Shown in pieces: positions 42,431 to 50,959 of a stretch of DNA of 64,000 bases. The stretch lies in assembly GCF_016495725.1 (NCBI RefSeq), contig NZ_CP054705.1, positions 620,001 to 684,000 of the forward strand, written 5' to 3'. The notes beneath the pieces are model-generated. The model searched no databases. It worked only from the letters and a program-made list of their open reading frames with translations, and was not told the DNA's origin. Each line of letters starts with the position of its first letter. Position 1 is the stretch's first letter. The position numbers and the translations under genes were made by a program. Source of the stretch: Salicibibacter cibarius (lineage in GTDB: Bacteria; Bacillota; Bacilli; Bacillales; Marinococcaceae).

Positions 42431-42949
42431 ATGACAGAGCAAAATAAACCTTATGAAGAGGATAATTATACGCATAATATTCACCGCAACAGAGAGCGGA
42501 CGCTTGACCGGCGTGGGTTTATGAAAACAATGGTTGGGGCAGCAGGCGTTTTCGCCGTAAGTTCCTTGCCTTGGGGCGGCGTGGCAGCCCGGGAATTGTG
42601 GAATTTTGCTGATGATGAAGACGAGCGGCAAAAAATCGCCAATGTCACCGATGTGCCGGTCGGTGAATCGTTCGATTTTACGTACCCGACGGAGCATGAC
42701 AGCGCGCTCCTCATTCGGCTTGCCGAGAACGATTATGTTGCTTACCAAAACGCCTGCACACATCTTCAATGTCCTGTTTTCTGGGAAAAAGAAAGTTGGG
42801 AAATGATCTGTCCCTGCCATCACGGATACTTTAGCGCCGAAACCGGTGAGCCGACGGGCGGTCCGCCAAGGCGGCCGCTCCCGGAAATTGAATTGCAAGT
42901 GCAGGATGGAACCATTTACGCAGTGAAGGTGAAACGTTATGAAGCGTAG
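42431..42949 (+). CDS. Tat-exported Rieske 2Fe-2S protein
   Basis: Protein of 172 residues. The N-terminus carries a twin-arginine signal (LDRRGFMK, R27-R28) with a hydrophobic segment to about residue 47, which may remain as a membrane anchor. The Rieske motif is CTHLQC (C109, H111, C114) and CPCHH (C127, C129, H130), the pattern of high-potential quinol-oxidising Rieske proteins with an extra disulfide. It lies between the ferredoxin-like gene and a small membrane gene in the same operon. It could take electrons from menaquinol at the outer face together with the multi-helix subunit. Confidence 0.92.
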   Translation: MTEQNKPYEEDNYTHNIHRNRERTLDRRGFMKTMVGAAGVFAVSSLPWGGVAARELWNFADDEDERQKIANVTDVPVGESFDFTYPTEHDSALLIRLAENDYVAYQNACTHLQCPVFWEKESWEMICPCHHGYFSAETGEPTGGPPRRPLPEIELQVQDGTIYAVKVKRYEA

Positions 42950-43139
42950 CTATGTGGGTGTGCTAGCCCTTTGTCTCGTGTTGTTACTTAACATCGTTTT
43001 TTTGCAATTGGCCGTCCATCAATTTTTTTTCGAACGATACACGCTCGTTCTTATCTACGTTGCTCTTAATATTTTATTGTTTCCGATCGCTTTGTGGATC
43101 TATAAAAAAGAAAAAAATCAAACGATGAATTCGGGCTAA
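42939..43139 (+). CDS. Two-helix membrane peptide of the operon
   Basis: Protein of 66 residues with two hydrophobic segments (about 6-28 and 35-56), short loops and a charged KKEKNQ end. ATG 42939 overlaps the Rieske gene by 11 bases and its TAA directly touches the next start codon. No family recognised. Probably a small structural subunit or assembly factor of the membrane complex. Confidence 0.75.
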   Translation: MKRSYVGVLALCLVLLLNIVFLQLAVHQFFFERYTLVLIYVALNILLFPIALWIYKKEKNQTMNSG

Positions 43140-43499
43140 ATGTGGAGTTTAGGACATCTTATCCGTTATGAGGATGAAAACAGACAAAAATTATCCGAAA
43201 AGGGTGTTGATCCAGTGGAAAGCAAAGAATTTCAACCATTGCAACGGGAGCAGATCCCTGTCTGGGTTTGTATCCGCGATGAACATAACAGAGAGGGGGC
43301 TCCATGGGTGATGAAAACGATGGAACAAATATCCTTCTGTCCGGATCACACTCATTTACGGTTCTATTTTCAAGACGGAACTTTTTTAGCTGTCCCGCTT
43401 GCCTCGACGGTGCAGCAAACGGGCAAGGAATGGTGCGCTCGTGATCGGGAAACCGGGCTTTCGTATTTGATTAAAATGGAGGAGAAAGTATATGCGTGA
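43140..43499 (+). CDS. Unknown soluble protein of the nitrate reductase-like operon
   Basis: Protein of 119 residues beginning MWSLGHLIRYEDENRQKLSE. ATG 43140 follows directly on the preceding stop. No signal, membrane segment or known motif was found; there are three cysteines (WVCIRDE, SFCPD, EWCARD), not arranged as a cluster site. It overlaps the NarK-like gene by 8 bases. The position suggests an assembly chaperone similar in role to NarJ, but there is no sequence support for that. Confidence 0.7.
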   Translation: MWSLGHLIRYEDENRQKLSEKGVDPVESKEFQPLQREQIPVWVCIRDEHNREGAPWVMKTMEQISFCPDHTHLRFYFQDGTFLAVPLASTVQQTGKEWCARDRETGLSYLIKMEEKVYA

Positions 43500-44700
43500 A
43501 AAAATCCAGCTACCATTACAGACGGCGAATTTTGTCGTTGGCTTCATGGTATGGGTGCTCATATCTTCATTAATTCCACATATACAAGAAGATATCGCCC
43601 TTACCTCCAATCAAGTCGCTTGGGTTACCGCCATTCCCGTCATCTTGGGGTCAATCTTACGCGTGCCGATGGGTTGGTTAACAAATTTGTTTGGGGCGCG
43701 GACGATATTCGTCGCCAGCTTCGTACTTCTCTTATTACCTGTCTACTATATAAGCATAGCGACTACGTTGACTGATTTAATCATCGGTGGCTTGTTTCTC
43801 GGGATCGGCGGGGCGGTGTTTTCCGTTGGTGTCACTTCATTGCCGAAGTACTATCCGAAAGAGCGGCAAGGCCTAGTGAACGGCATTTACGGCGCGGGGA
43901 ACATCGGCACGGCGATTACGACTTTTTCTGCGCCGGCCATCGCGGTTGCGATCGGCTGGCAAGCAACGGTTCAACTTTATATGGTGCTTTTAGGCCTTTT
44001 TATTCTCATGACCTTTTTCTTCGGCGATAAAAAGGAAGAAAAAATAAAGACATCGATGGCGGAACAAATCAAAGGGGTTTACCGAAACGAGAAACTATGG
44101 CTTTTCAGCTTGTTTTATTTTATTACGTTTGGTTCATTTGTGGCGTTTACAGTATTCCTCCCAACGTTTCTTGTCAATCATTTCAGCTTGGAGACTGTGG
44201 ATGCCGGCATGCGAACCGCAGGTTTTATTGCCCTTGCCACGCTTCTAAGGCCGATCGGCGGGTGGCTCGCCGATCGTTTCAATGCCATGTATCTTTTAAT
44301 GGTTGTGTTTGCCGGCTTTACCGTGGCGGCGATTGTCCTTGCTTTTTCCCCGTCCATCGGTTTGTTTACGATTGGTTGCCTGGCGATCGCGGCGAGCGGC
44401 GGAATCGGAAACGGCGTCGTTTTCAAACTCGTTCCGTCATATTTCACGGAACATACCGGGATGGTCAACGGGATTGTATCCGCGATGGGCGGGCTTGGCG
44501 GTTTTTTCCCGCCGTTGATTTTAACGTCCCTCTACAGTCTCACCGGGCATTACGCCATTGGCTTTATGGCATTGTCACAAGTCTCACTGGCAAGTTTGAT
44601 CCTCGTGATTTGGCTCCATTATCATGACAAAAATTCCATTCGGGATGAATCAGGCGAGGGGATGCAATACGCCGGTGCCTTCAATGATAGCGGAAAATGA
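43492..44700 (+). CDS. narK: NarK-like nitrate/nitrite MFS transporter
   Basis: Protein of 402 residues, ATG 43492 after GGAGGAG. It has about twelve hydrophobic segments and the nitrate/nitrite porter family marks: RVPMGWLTNLFGARTIFVAS after helix 2, GIGGAVFSVGVTSLPKYYPK and GLVNGIYGAGNIGTAITTF, a nitrate signature (G-rich) motif, with a second copy as EHTGMVNGIVSAMGGLGGFF. It imports nitrate or exchanges it for nitrite. It follows the catalytic genes in the same operon and is the strongest hint that the enzyme reduces nitrate. Confidence 0.9.
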   Translation: MREKIQLPLQTANFVVGFMVWVLISSLIPHIQEDIALTSNQVAWVTAIPVILGSILRVPMGWLTNLFGARTIFVASFVLLLLPVYYISIATTLTDLIIGGLFLGIGGAVFSVGVTSLPKYYPKERQGLVNGIYGAGNIGTAITTFSAPAIAVAIGWQATVQLYMVLLGLFILMTFFFGDKKEEKIKTSMAEQIKGVYRNEKLWLFSLFYFITFGSFVAFTVFLPTFLVNHFSLETVDAGMRTAGFIALATLLRPIGGWLADRFNAMYLLMVVFAGFTVAAIVLAFSPSIGLFTIGCLAIAASGGIGNGVVFKLVPSYFTEHTGMVNGIVSAMGGLGGFFPPLILTSLYSLTGHYAIGFMALSQVSLASLILVIWLHYHDKNSIRDESGEGMQYAGAFNDSGK

Positions 44701-44725
44701 AAATACGATACGAGGAGATGACGCT

Positions 44726-45361
44726 ATGGAACAGCAAACAGTACACGCGAGCCGTTACATGATACAATCACAGGAAGAAGAATTAAAAAGGGTCAGTGAC
44801 GAACTTCATGACGGCATTTGCCAACGTCTATATAGCATTCATATCGGACTTCACGCGATTGAATCGGCACTCGAAGGTTCGGATTTGAAACAGTATGTCC
44901 TGCAAATGTCAGGTGAGCTGTCGAGCGCGATTCTGCAATTACGTCATTTGTCGGAAGAACTTTATCCCCCTACGCTAACGACATTAGGGTTAACACCTGC
45001 GATGAAAAATTATGCCCAATTGTTCACGTCAACGTTTGGCGTTGTTGTCGAGATTTCCTCGAATGGACCGGAAAAAATCTTGTCCGAACAAAAAAGTTTA
45101 AATGTTTTTCGCGTTTGTCAGGAAGCGTTGATCAATATTGCAAAATATGCGGAAGTTGCAACGGCTTCGCTCCAGTTCACATGGGAAGAAGAAACGTTGA
45201 AAATAGTGATAGAGGACGCCGGGAAAGGGTTTGATGCAAAGGATGTCCAATTTTTGGGGATCGCGGCGATGAAGAAACGAATGCGTCTCGCCGAAGGCGA
45301 TTTCCAACTTTCATCCCAGCTTGGCAAGGGCACAAAGATCATGCTGTCATTATCCATCTGA
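44726..45361 (+). CDS. Cytoplasmic sensor histidine kinase without a sensor domain
   Basis: Protein of 211 residues. ATG 44726 follows GAGGAGATG; the frame open to 44624 overlaps narK in full and is less likely. It consists of only the HisKA_3 dimerisation part with the phospho-acceptor H28 (ELHDGICQRLY) and the HATPase domain with VCQEALINIAKYA and EDAGKGFD. It lacks a PAS, GAF or membrane part, so it must take its signal from another protein. A second, complete kinase is encoded 1.1 kb downstream. Confidence 0.87.
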   Translation: MEQQTVHASRYMIQSQEEELKRVSDELHDGICQRLYSIHIGLHAIESALEGSDLKQYVLQMSGELSSAILQLRHLSEELYPPTLTTLGLTPAMKNYAQLFTSTFGVVVEISSNGPEKILSEQKSLNVFRVCQEALINIAKYAEVATASLQFTWEEETLKIVIEDAGKGFDAKDVQFLGIAAMKKRMRLAEGDFQLSSQLGKGTKIMLSLSI

Positions 45362-45382
45362 AAGAACAGGAGGGGTGTCCAG

Positions 45383-46039
45383 TTGATACGGGTACTGTTA
45401 GTCGATGACCACGCGGTCGTGCGCATGGGATTAAAAATGTTATTGAATTCTCTCGAAGACATGGAAGTTGTCTCAGAAGCCTCGGAAGGCAATGAGGCAA
45501 TTGAAAACGCGCATGAAACGCGGCCGGATGTCATTTTGATGGACTTTAGCATGCCGCACGGAAAAGACGGTTTATCTGCGACGGAAGAATTAAAAAACCA
45601 ACTCCCTGACACGGCGATTTTGATTTTGACGATGCACGATGATGAAGAATATTTATTTCGGGCGGTACAGGCCGGTGCTTCCGGGTGCGTGTTAAAGAGT
45701 GCTCCTCACGAAGAGTTGATTCAAGCGATTCGAAATGTCAGCAACGGCGAAGCATATTTAACCCCTTCCGCAACGAAACGGTTAATGGATGAATACTTAG
45801 GAGCAATGAAAGAGCATGGGACGGATGTTTACCAACAGCTTTCCGCCCGGGAAAAGGAAGTCCTGACATTGATTGCGAAAGGGTACGCGAACAAAGAAAT
45901 CGCCGAACAGCTTTACATTAGTGTAAAAACCGTGGAAGCCCACAGAAGCAAACTCATGGACAAGCTGCAAATGAAAACAAGGCCCGAGTTGGTTTCTTAC
46001 GCATTAAAGAAAGGATTGCTCGGCAGTGCCATCCAATAA
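45383..46039 (+). CDS. nreC: LuxR-type response regulator (NreC-like)
   Basis: Protein of 218 residues starting at TTG 45383 after CAGGAGGGG. The receiver domain has the acidic pair D8-D9, phosphorylated D54 (VILMDFSMP) and K104-type lysine in CVLKSAPHEE. The C-terminal NarL/LuxR helix-turn-helix reads LSAREKEVLTLIAKGYANKE and SVKTVEAHRSKLMDKL. It is the only regulator among two kinases and probably controls the nitrate operon upstream. It overlaps the GAF gene by 14 bases. Confidence 0.93.
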   Translation: MIRVLLVDDHAVVRMGLKMLLNSLEDMEVVSEASEGNEAIENAHETRPDVILMDFSMPHGKDGLSATEELKNQLPDTAILILTMHDDEEYLFRAVQAGASGCVLKSAPHEELIQAIRNVSNGEAYLTPSATKRLMDEYLGAMKEHGTDVYQQLSAREKEVLTLIAKGYANKEIAEQLYISVKTVEAHRSKLMDKLQMKTRPELVSYALKKGLLGSAIQ

Positions 46040-46457
46040 ACTTATTGATTTAAAGACGGATCTTGGTTGTGACTTCGTCGGCATCGCCCTTAGAGATCAA
46101 AATCTTGTCGATATTACTTGGCCCTACGCTGTTGGCTATACGAACGATAAATACTTTCGTATTAAACTTCGTTATGGAAAAGGACTCGCCGGCCAAGTGA
46201 TGAGCAGTTGCAGTGCGATGGAAATCAACCGTTTTCCCGATAACGTACGCGGCAAAGCGACAGACTACCCTATTATGTTGGCAGAAAAGCTGGTGTCAGC
46301 CTTTTCCGTTCCCATATTAAGGGACGGGAAAGCGGCAGGTGTTTTGCTTGCCGGTTACCGGACGGCTCATGACTTCCATGCAGCGGAAAAAAAGAAAGTG
46401 GAGCAAGCAGCTGTTGGCGTTTCAAAGGAGGTTTTCGAGCATGGAGAGCAGGGATAA
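46026..46457 (+). CDS. nreA: GAF-domain nitrate receptor (NreA-like)
   Basis: Protein of 143 residues, start GTG 46026 inside the 3' end of the response regulator gene. A single GAF domain with [31 protein letters not shown] and [20 protein letters not shown]. This follows the NreA pattern of a cytoplasmic nitrate-binding GAF protein that inhibits the NreB kinase in staphylococci. It overlaps the second kinase by 17 bases. The ligand is inferred from similarity and context, not shown. Confidence 0.8.
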   Translation: MPSNKLIDLKTDLGCDFVGIALRDQNLVDITWPYAVGYTNDKYFRIKLRYGKGLAGQVMSSCSAMEINRFPDNVRGKATDYPIMLAEKLVSAFSVPILRDGKAAGVLLAGYRTAHDFHAAEKKKVEQAAVGVSKEVFEHGEQG

Positions 46458-47787
46458 AAAAACGGAACCGGAAGCAACGATCGTCATCGATGCCCTTTCA
46501 ACGATTCAATCGATTAATCCGGAAGCGCTAAGGATTTTCAGTCGTTCTGCCGAAGAATTAGATGGTCAACCCATTCAAAGGCTTATACCGAAATTCAAAC
46601 CTCATCGTCTCGAAGAAGATCGGCCCGCTCTTCAGTTCGGAGAAAGCAGCAAGGGTGAGCGCGTGCCTCTTTTTCTTCGCAAACATTCATTTACGCTGAA
46701 AAAGGAAAACTATACGCTTTTAATTTTACAATATACCCAAAACTATCCCGTGTCCGATACAGATCCGGAGAAAATATTCAAGGAACTCTTGGATACGAAA
46801 TTTGCCCTTGATAAATCAACGATTCTGGCGATTACTGATCAAAAGGGCATCATTCAATATGTGAACAAAAAGTTTTGTGAAGTGTCGCAGTATTCACGGG
46901 AGGAATTGATTGGCCGGGACCATCGCGTCGTGAATTCCGGCTATCATTCAAAAGATCTTATCCGTGATCTCTGGCGTACGATCGCGAGGGGCCGCGTTTG
47001 GACCGGGGAATTAAAAAACAAGGCAAAAGACGGCAGTTTTTACTGGGTCGACTCGACGATCGTTCCCTTTTTAAATGAAGAGGGGAAACCATATCAATAT
47101 CTGGCCATACGTTTTGAAATTACGGAACGAAAACGAGTGGAGGAAGAATTGCAACAAACGATGATGAAAATCATGGACGTTCAGGAAGAAGAGCGGCGCA
47201 AACTCTCGATGGAACTGCATGATGGCATCGGGCAAAATTTATATAGCCACCTGATTACGATCAATCGACTGCATGCTGTGAAGGCCCACCCACTCATTGA
47301 ACAGTTGCGTGATGAAGCCTCTGCGCTCATTGAAGAAGTGCGGGAAATATCGTGGGAGCTCCGTCCGTCCGTGCTCGATGACCTTGGCCTCGTCTCCGCC
47401 CTTCGCTCGTTTTTTAATCGTTACAGGGAACATTACAACATCCATATTTCTTTTGATTATTCGCTGACCCGGCACTTGCCCGATCATGTTGAAACGGCGA
47501 TTTACCGAATGGTTCAGGAATCACTGACTAATATCCGAAAATATGCAAACGTGGATGAGGCCTCTGTTGCGGTAAATGAAGATGACGAATGTATTCACGT
47601 TAAAGTCGAAGATAGCGGCATTGGCTTTGAGAAAAACCAGGCTCGCTCCGGGGTCGGGTTGGTGAGCATGGAAGAAAGGGCTAAATCCGTGAATGGAGCG
47701 TTGCGTTTAACGACAGCACCGGGAATGGGCACAACGGTTGAGTTACAAGTGCCGTTGACGCAAATAGCTACGGCAGAAAAGTTATAG
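46441..47787 (+). CDS. nreB: PAS-domain sensor histidine kinase (NreB-like)
   Basis: Protein of 448 residues. ATG 46441 lies within the nreA-like gene; the frame open further upstream belongs to that gene. An N-terminal PAS-like region (about 10-100, [14 protein letters not shown]) is followed by a clear PAS/PAC domain (about 120-230, [29 protein letters not shown]), then the HisKA_3 part with H260 ([12 protein letters not shown]) and an HATPase domain ([21 protein letters not shown]). Classical NreB carries four cysteines for an oxygen-sensing 4Fe-4S cluster in its PAS domain. Only one cysteine (KKFCEV) is seen here, so oxygen sensing by that route is unlikely. Confidence 0.87.
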   Translation: MESRDKKTEPEATIVIDALSTIQSINPEALRIFSRSAEELDGQPIQRLIPKFKPHRLEEDRPALQFGESSKGERVPLFLRKHSFTLKKENYTLLILQYTQNYPVSDTDPEKIFKELLDTKFALDKSTILAITDQKGIIQYVNKKFCEVSQYSREELIGRDHRVVNSGYHSKDLIRDLWRTIARGRVWTGELKNKAKDGSFYWVDSTIVPFLNEEGKPYQYLAIRFEITERKRVEEELQQTMMKIMDVQEEERRKLSMELHDGIGQNLYSHLITINRLHAVKAHPLIEQLRDEASALIEEVREISWELRPSVLDDLGLVSALRSFFNRYREHYNIHISFDYSLTRHLPDHVETAIYRMVQESLTNIRKYANVDEASVAVNEDDECIHVKVEDSGIGFEKNQARSGVGLVSMEERAKSVNGALRLTTAPGMGTTVELQVPLTQIATAEKL

Positions 47788-47799
47788 GAGGATCTACCG

Positions 47800-48129
47800 A
47801 TGAATGTGAAAAATATCCATGATGCTAAACGATATGATGACCATCGATTGGGAAAGCAAACGCTGTTTGAAGCCGGCAAAAGCAAGGTGATCGTCTTTAC
47901 CTTTATGCCCGGGCAAGAACTTCCCACTCACGGGCATCCTCATGCCCAGGCGTATGTGCTCGTTCTTGAGGGTAACGGCGTCTGTCAGATTGATGAAACA
48001 GAACATGCCATTCGGGCAGGCGACGCGCTTCATTGCGATAAAACAGAGACGATTCGCCTTGAAAATACCGGAGACGAGCCGATGAGCGTGTACGTTGTGT
48101 TGGCGCGGGAACCGAAAACGGAGGGCTGA
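47800..48129 (+). CDS. Small cupin protein
   Basis: Protein of 109 residues, ATG 47800 after AGGAGG. One conserved cupin barrel: motif 1 PGQELPTHGHPHAQAYVLVLEG with metal-binding histidines and glutamate, and motif 2 GDALHCDKTETIRLENTG. Last gene of the nitrate-sensing run, 12 bases after the kinase. Small cupins of this kind bind a metal and may sense or modify a small molecule; the substrate is unknown. Confidence 0.83.
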   Translation: MNVKNIHDAKRYDDHRLGKQTLFEAGKSKVIVFTFMPGQELPTHGHPHAQAYVLVLEGNGVCQIDETEHAIRAGDALHCDKTETIRLENTGDEPMSVYVVLAREPKTEG

Positions 48130-48145
48130 ATGCATGGTGGGGTAA

Positions 48146-48177
48146 AGCCCTCGGGGGTGCATTTGGATCCGAGGGCT
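48146..48177 (+). terminator. Hairpin after the cupin gene
   Basis: AGCCCTCGG (48146-48154) pairs with CCGAGGGCT (48169-48177). It lies 17 bases after the cupin stop and between convergent genes, so it can end transcription from both sides, although there is only a short A-rich tail. GAGGGCTGAA occurs both at 48121 and 48171, overlapping the end of the cupin gene. Confidence 0.55.
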
Positions 48178-48197
48178 GAAAAATGGAGTAGCGGCGG

Positions 48198-48293
48198 TTA
48201 ATTACTTCCCTTTTGATCTTTGATTTCCTCCAAGTCATCTTCAGTGATACTCGTCATTTTAATAATTTCTTGAGCTGAAGGAGGCTTGCTCAC
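48198..48293 (-). pseudogene. Duplicate tail of the Rpn-type nuclease gene
   Basis: A 31-codon frame from GTG 48293 reads SAQEIIKMTSITEDDLEEIK and ends DQKGSN. It copies the C-terminal peptide of the gene directly upstream (VTRMTGLSEQELEEIKGQM). It has its own AAAGGAG site, so it could be translated, but it looks like the remnant of a partial duplication of the tail. Confidence 0.5.
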
Positions 48294-48321
48294 ATCAAAT
48301 CTCCTTTTATCTTCTTTTAGC

Positions 48322-49279
48322 TCACATTTGACCTTTGATTTCCTCCAACTCTTGTTCACTAAGACCTGTCATTCTCGTAACAGTTGCCGTCGGAAATCGT
48401 TCACTCAACATTGCTTCAGCAATTTTCTTTTTTTCTTTCAGCCTTTCTCTTTCACTTATTTCCTCTTCTTCCTTTCTCAACCTTTCAAATAAAGGTTTGA
48501 ACGTAGGGGGATCGGGAAACGAAGTATTATGCATAGGGTTCACCTCCTCTTCTGCTGTTGAGTTAAACTCGTCTTGTAGCTTTTGGTTCATTTCCTCTGG
48601 CACGGCGAGTAAAAAATCGACAAACGATATCAATGAAGTGGTTTCCTCTTGCGAATATTGTTTGTGATGGATAATCAAATCGAACAGCTGACGTTTGAAT
48701 TGATAGCGGTCATTGGCGTTGTTTTCACTTTTTAACGCGTATTTACCGGCTAATACAACAAGGGCAAAGGGGTTATTTGATCGCAGTAAGCTCTTTCATC
48801 CTTCGTCCATATCTTATAGGTGTTGTAGGCATAGGTGAGACTCGTTCCGTGGAAATGGTAGTCGTATGATGTGGGATGGAACGATCGGTTGGCGTCGGTG
48901 AGGAGGGCAATGGCGTAAATTTTTTGGTCATACTTGTCAAAAATACGGTAAAAATATTGAAACATCCGCTCCGAGAAATGATCCTCTTTGTCGCGTTGAA
49001 CCTCCACATGAACAAGAATCCACTGTTCTTTTCCGTCTTTCAGATGAACTTGCATGAGTTTATCCGAATATTTTGTCCCTTTTTTCTCCGGGAAAGTTCG
49101 CTTAAGTTCCTGTTCCAGGGAGTCTGGCTGTTTGCTCCAATCCAGTTGTTCGTAAAGGTCGGGAGCAAAAATAACATGAATGGCTCAAACAGATCGGTGA
49201 TCACTCTTTTCCATAGGCCGTCATGGTCCAAGTACGGGGCAGGTTCTTCCTGGACAAGTGTGGGCAGCGCGTTTGTCAT
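48322..49279 (-). pseudogene. Rpn/PD-(D/E)XK transposase-type nuclease gene, two frameshifts
   Basis: Read from 49279: MTNALPTLVQEEPAPYLDHD and KRVITDLFEPFMLF. A missing T at about 49,175 shifts the frame, which then resumes as LMQVHLKDGKEQWILVHVEV with DHFSERMFQYFYRIFDKY and ALLTDANRSFHP. A second shift near 48,780 leads into NNPFALVVLAGKYALKSENN and the helical tail ending LSEQELEEIKGQM. This is the Rpn family (recombination-promoting nuclease, PD-(D/E)XK transposase-like), with the catalytic E and Q-x-x (VHVEVQ) still visible. The two shifts make it a pseudogene unless they are sequencing errors. Confidence 0.8.
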
Positions 49280-49500
49280 TATTTTACCACATCCTTGGTG
49301 TGATTATGAATGATCTTATAAGCAGGATAGCATAAGCCAAAAAACAAAACAAGTGTTCCTGGTTATATTTTTCGAAAAAATAATACAAAAGGAAAGGCAA
49401 GTACTGGATCGCATAAATCAATCGAAGGCAGCCAAAATTAATGAAGGTAAGGATCATGTCATGTGATCTTTTTAAATAAAAACCACTTGGAGGCGTTCCG

Positions 49501-50025
49501 ATGAGCGAAGTTATTCGTCCCGAAGTTGAAGCTAACGATCACGCGGTTGCTGAGGAAGTGCATGAGTTGAAACAGCAGCTGAAGCAAATGCAACAACAAC
49601 AAAATCAACAGTCGTCCGGTCAGCAATCATCCGGTCAACAGCAACCTTCGAACCAACAGTTGGATTCGTTGGTCCAACAACTGCAACAGTTCAGTGACCA
49701 AACGACACAACAGAGCCAGCAAGCGGATCAACAACTTCAGCAGTCCATGCAACAAGCGGTAGACATTCTTAGCCAGGGGTTGCAAACCGTGCAATCCAAT
49801 CAAGCTTTAAGCCAGGTGAATCAGGCTTTGAAACAGGCGGAACAACAACTTGACCAAATCAGCCAACAGTCTCAGCAACAGCAACAACAGCAGCAACAAA
49901 ACCAGCAAAATCAAATGGGACAACAAAGCTCCCAAGGAATGCAAGGACAAGGACAACAGCAAGGCTCGCAGGGATCGCAGGCTTCTCAAGGATCCCAAGG
50001 AATGCAAGGATCTCAATTTCAATAA
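49501..50025 (+). CDS. Glutamine-rich low-complexity protein
   Basis: Protein of 174 residues, ATG 49501 after TTGGAGG. More than a third of it is glutamine. Residues 1-30 are mixed and acidic; a SSGQQSSGQQ block follows. A helical region of about residues 50-125 carries spaced hydrophobic residues (LVQQLQQF, AVDILSQGLQTVQSNQ, LKQAEQQLDQI) as in a coiled coil. The end is Gln/Gly/Ser-rich (QGMQGQGQQQGSQGSQASQG). There is no signal peptide. The regular pattern and strong terminator show a real gene. It may be a stress-, spore- or condensate-type structural protein; no family was recognised. The 220 bases before it (49,281-49,500) hold nothing else. Confidence 0.8.
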   Translation: MSEVIRPEVEANDHAVAEEVHELKQQLKQMQQQQNQQSSGQQSSGQQQPSNQQLDSLVQQLQQFSDQTTQQSQQADQQLQQSMQQAVDILSQGLQTVQSNQALSQVNQALKQAEQQLDQISQQSQQQQQQQQQNQQNQMGQQSSQGMQGQGQQQGSQGSQASQGSQGMQGSQFQ

Positions 50026-50035
50026 CGCCTCCCAT

Positions 50036-50072
50036 GGCCATATAACGCTACTTTGGCGTTATATGGCCTTTT
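50036..50072 (+). terminator. Rho-independent terminator after the Gln-rich gene
   Basis: GGCCATATAACGC (50036-50048) and its perfect complement (50056-50068) with a 7-base loop, followed by TTTT. It starts 10 bases after the stop codon. Confidence 0.85.
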
Positions 50073-50104
50073 GCGTTAACATGGACGAAGGAGGGTGTGG
50101 GAGA

Positions 50105-50932
50105 ATGAGGAACTTGGAAGGGAAACATGTAGCGATAACAGCTTCACGCAAAACCGATGAAATGCAGACGCTTTTACATAAACAAGGAGCGACCAGTGAT
50201 GTACGGCCAATGCAAGGAACCGTCAACCAGGAGAAGGAGAAGGAGAAGGTGATACAGGCCATTGAGAAAGCGGCGCCGAAACGCGTTGACTGGTTTATTT
50301 TCACGACCGGCATCGGTGTCGCAACACTTATGGAGGGGGCCGATGAAGCAGGAGTGACAAATGAATTTTTGACAAAAATAAAGTCCGCTCGTGTCGCCGC
50401 ACGCGGATATAAAACCGTTGCGGCTTTAAAAAAAATGGATGTTGATGTTGATATCCGCTCGGATGATGGCACAACCGCAGGGTTAATGGAACAACTGAAA
50501 GAAGTTAATTTTTCCGGGAAGCACGTGATCGTTCAGCAATATGGTTTGCCGTCGCCCGTGCTAGACCATTTTTTAGAAAAGCAGGGGGCAACGGTCACCA
50601 CGTGGTTGCCTTATATTCATGAAGCCCCGGAGCATGAGGCAGTGGACCATTTTATTCGGGAGCTGGTGTCGGAAAATAAATATGATGCCGTTTGTTTTAC
50701 GACCGGTTTGCAAGTAAAATCATTGTTTCACCGCGCGAAGGATAACGGGGATCATGAGCAGTTGCTCGATCTTTTGGAAAATAAAACCATAGCCACTGCT
50801 GTCGGTAAGGTAACGGCGGAAGCGCTCGTTGAGGAAGGGGTGAATCGGGTCGTCACGCCCTCAATGGAAAGGATGGGAGCGATGGTTGTTGAACTCAGTC
50901 GGTATGTGAATGAAGGAGAAGGCAGGGCATGA
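50105..50932 (+). CDS. hemD: Uroporphyrinogen-III synthase HemD-like
   Basis: Protein of 275 residues, ATG 50105 after AAGGAGGG. It has the two-lobed HemD pattern: LEGKHVAITASRKTDEMQTL, DWFIFTTGIGVATLME, GKHVIVQQYGLPSPVLDHFL, and YDAVCFTTGLQVKSLF with AVGKVTAEALVEEGV. The known enzyme closes and inverts the D ring of hydroxymethylbilane. Some relatives in siroheme or Nir clusters are annotated the same way. It is followed by two siroheme genes and probably feeds that branch. Confidence 0.87.
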   Translation: MRNLEGKHVAITASRKTDEMQTLLHKQGATSDVRPMQGTVNQEKEKEKVIQAIEKAAPKRVDWFIFTTGIGVATLMEGADEAGVTNEFLTKIKSARVAARGYKTVAALKKMDVDVDIRSDDGTTAGLMEQLKEVNFSGKHVIVQQYGLPSPVLDHFLEKQGATVTTWLPYIHEAPEHEAVDHFIRELVSENKYDAVCFTTGLQVKSLFHRAKDNGDHEQLLDLLENKTIATAVGKVTAEALVEEGVNRVVTPSMERMGAMVVELSRYVNEGEGRA

Positions 50933-50959
50933 AAGCATTAAAAAAGGAGGCGGTTTAAA

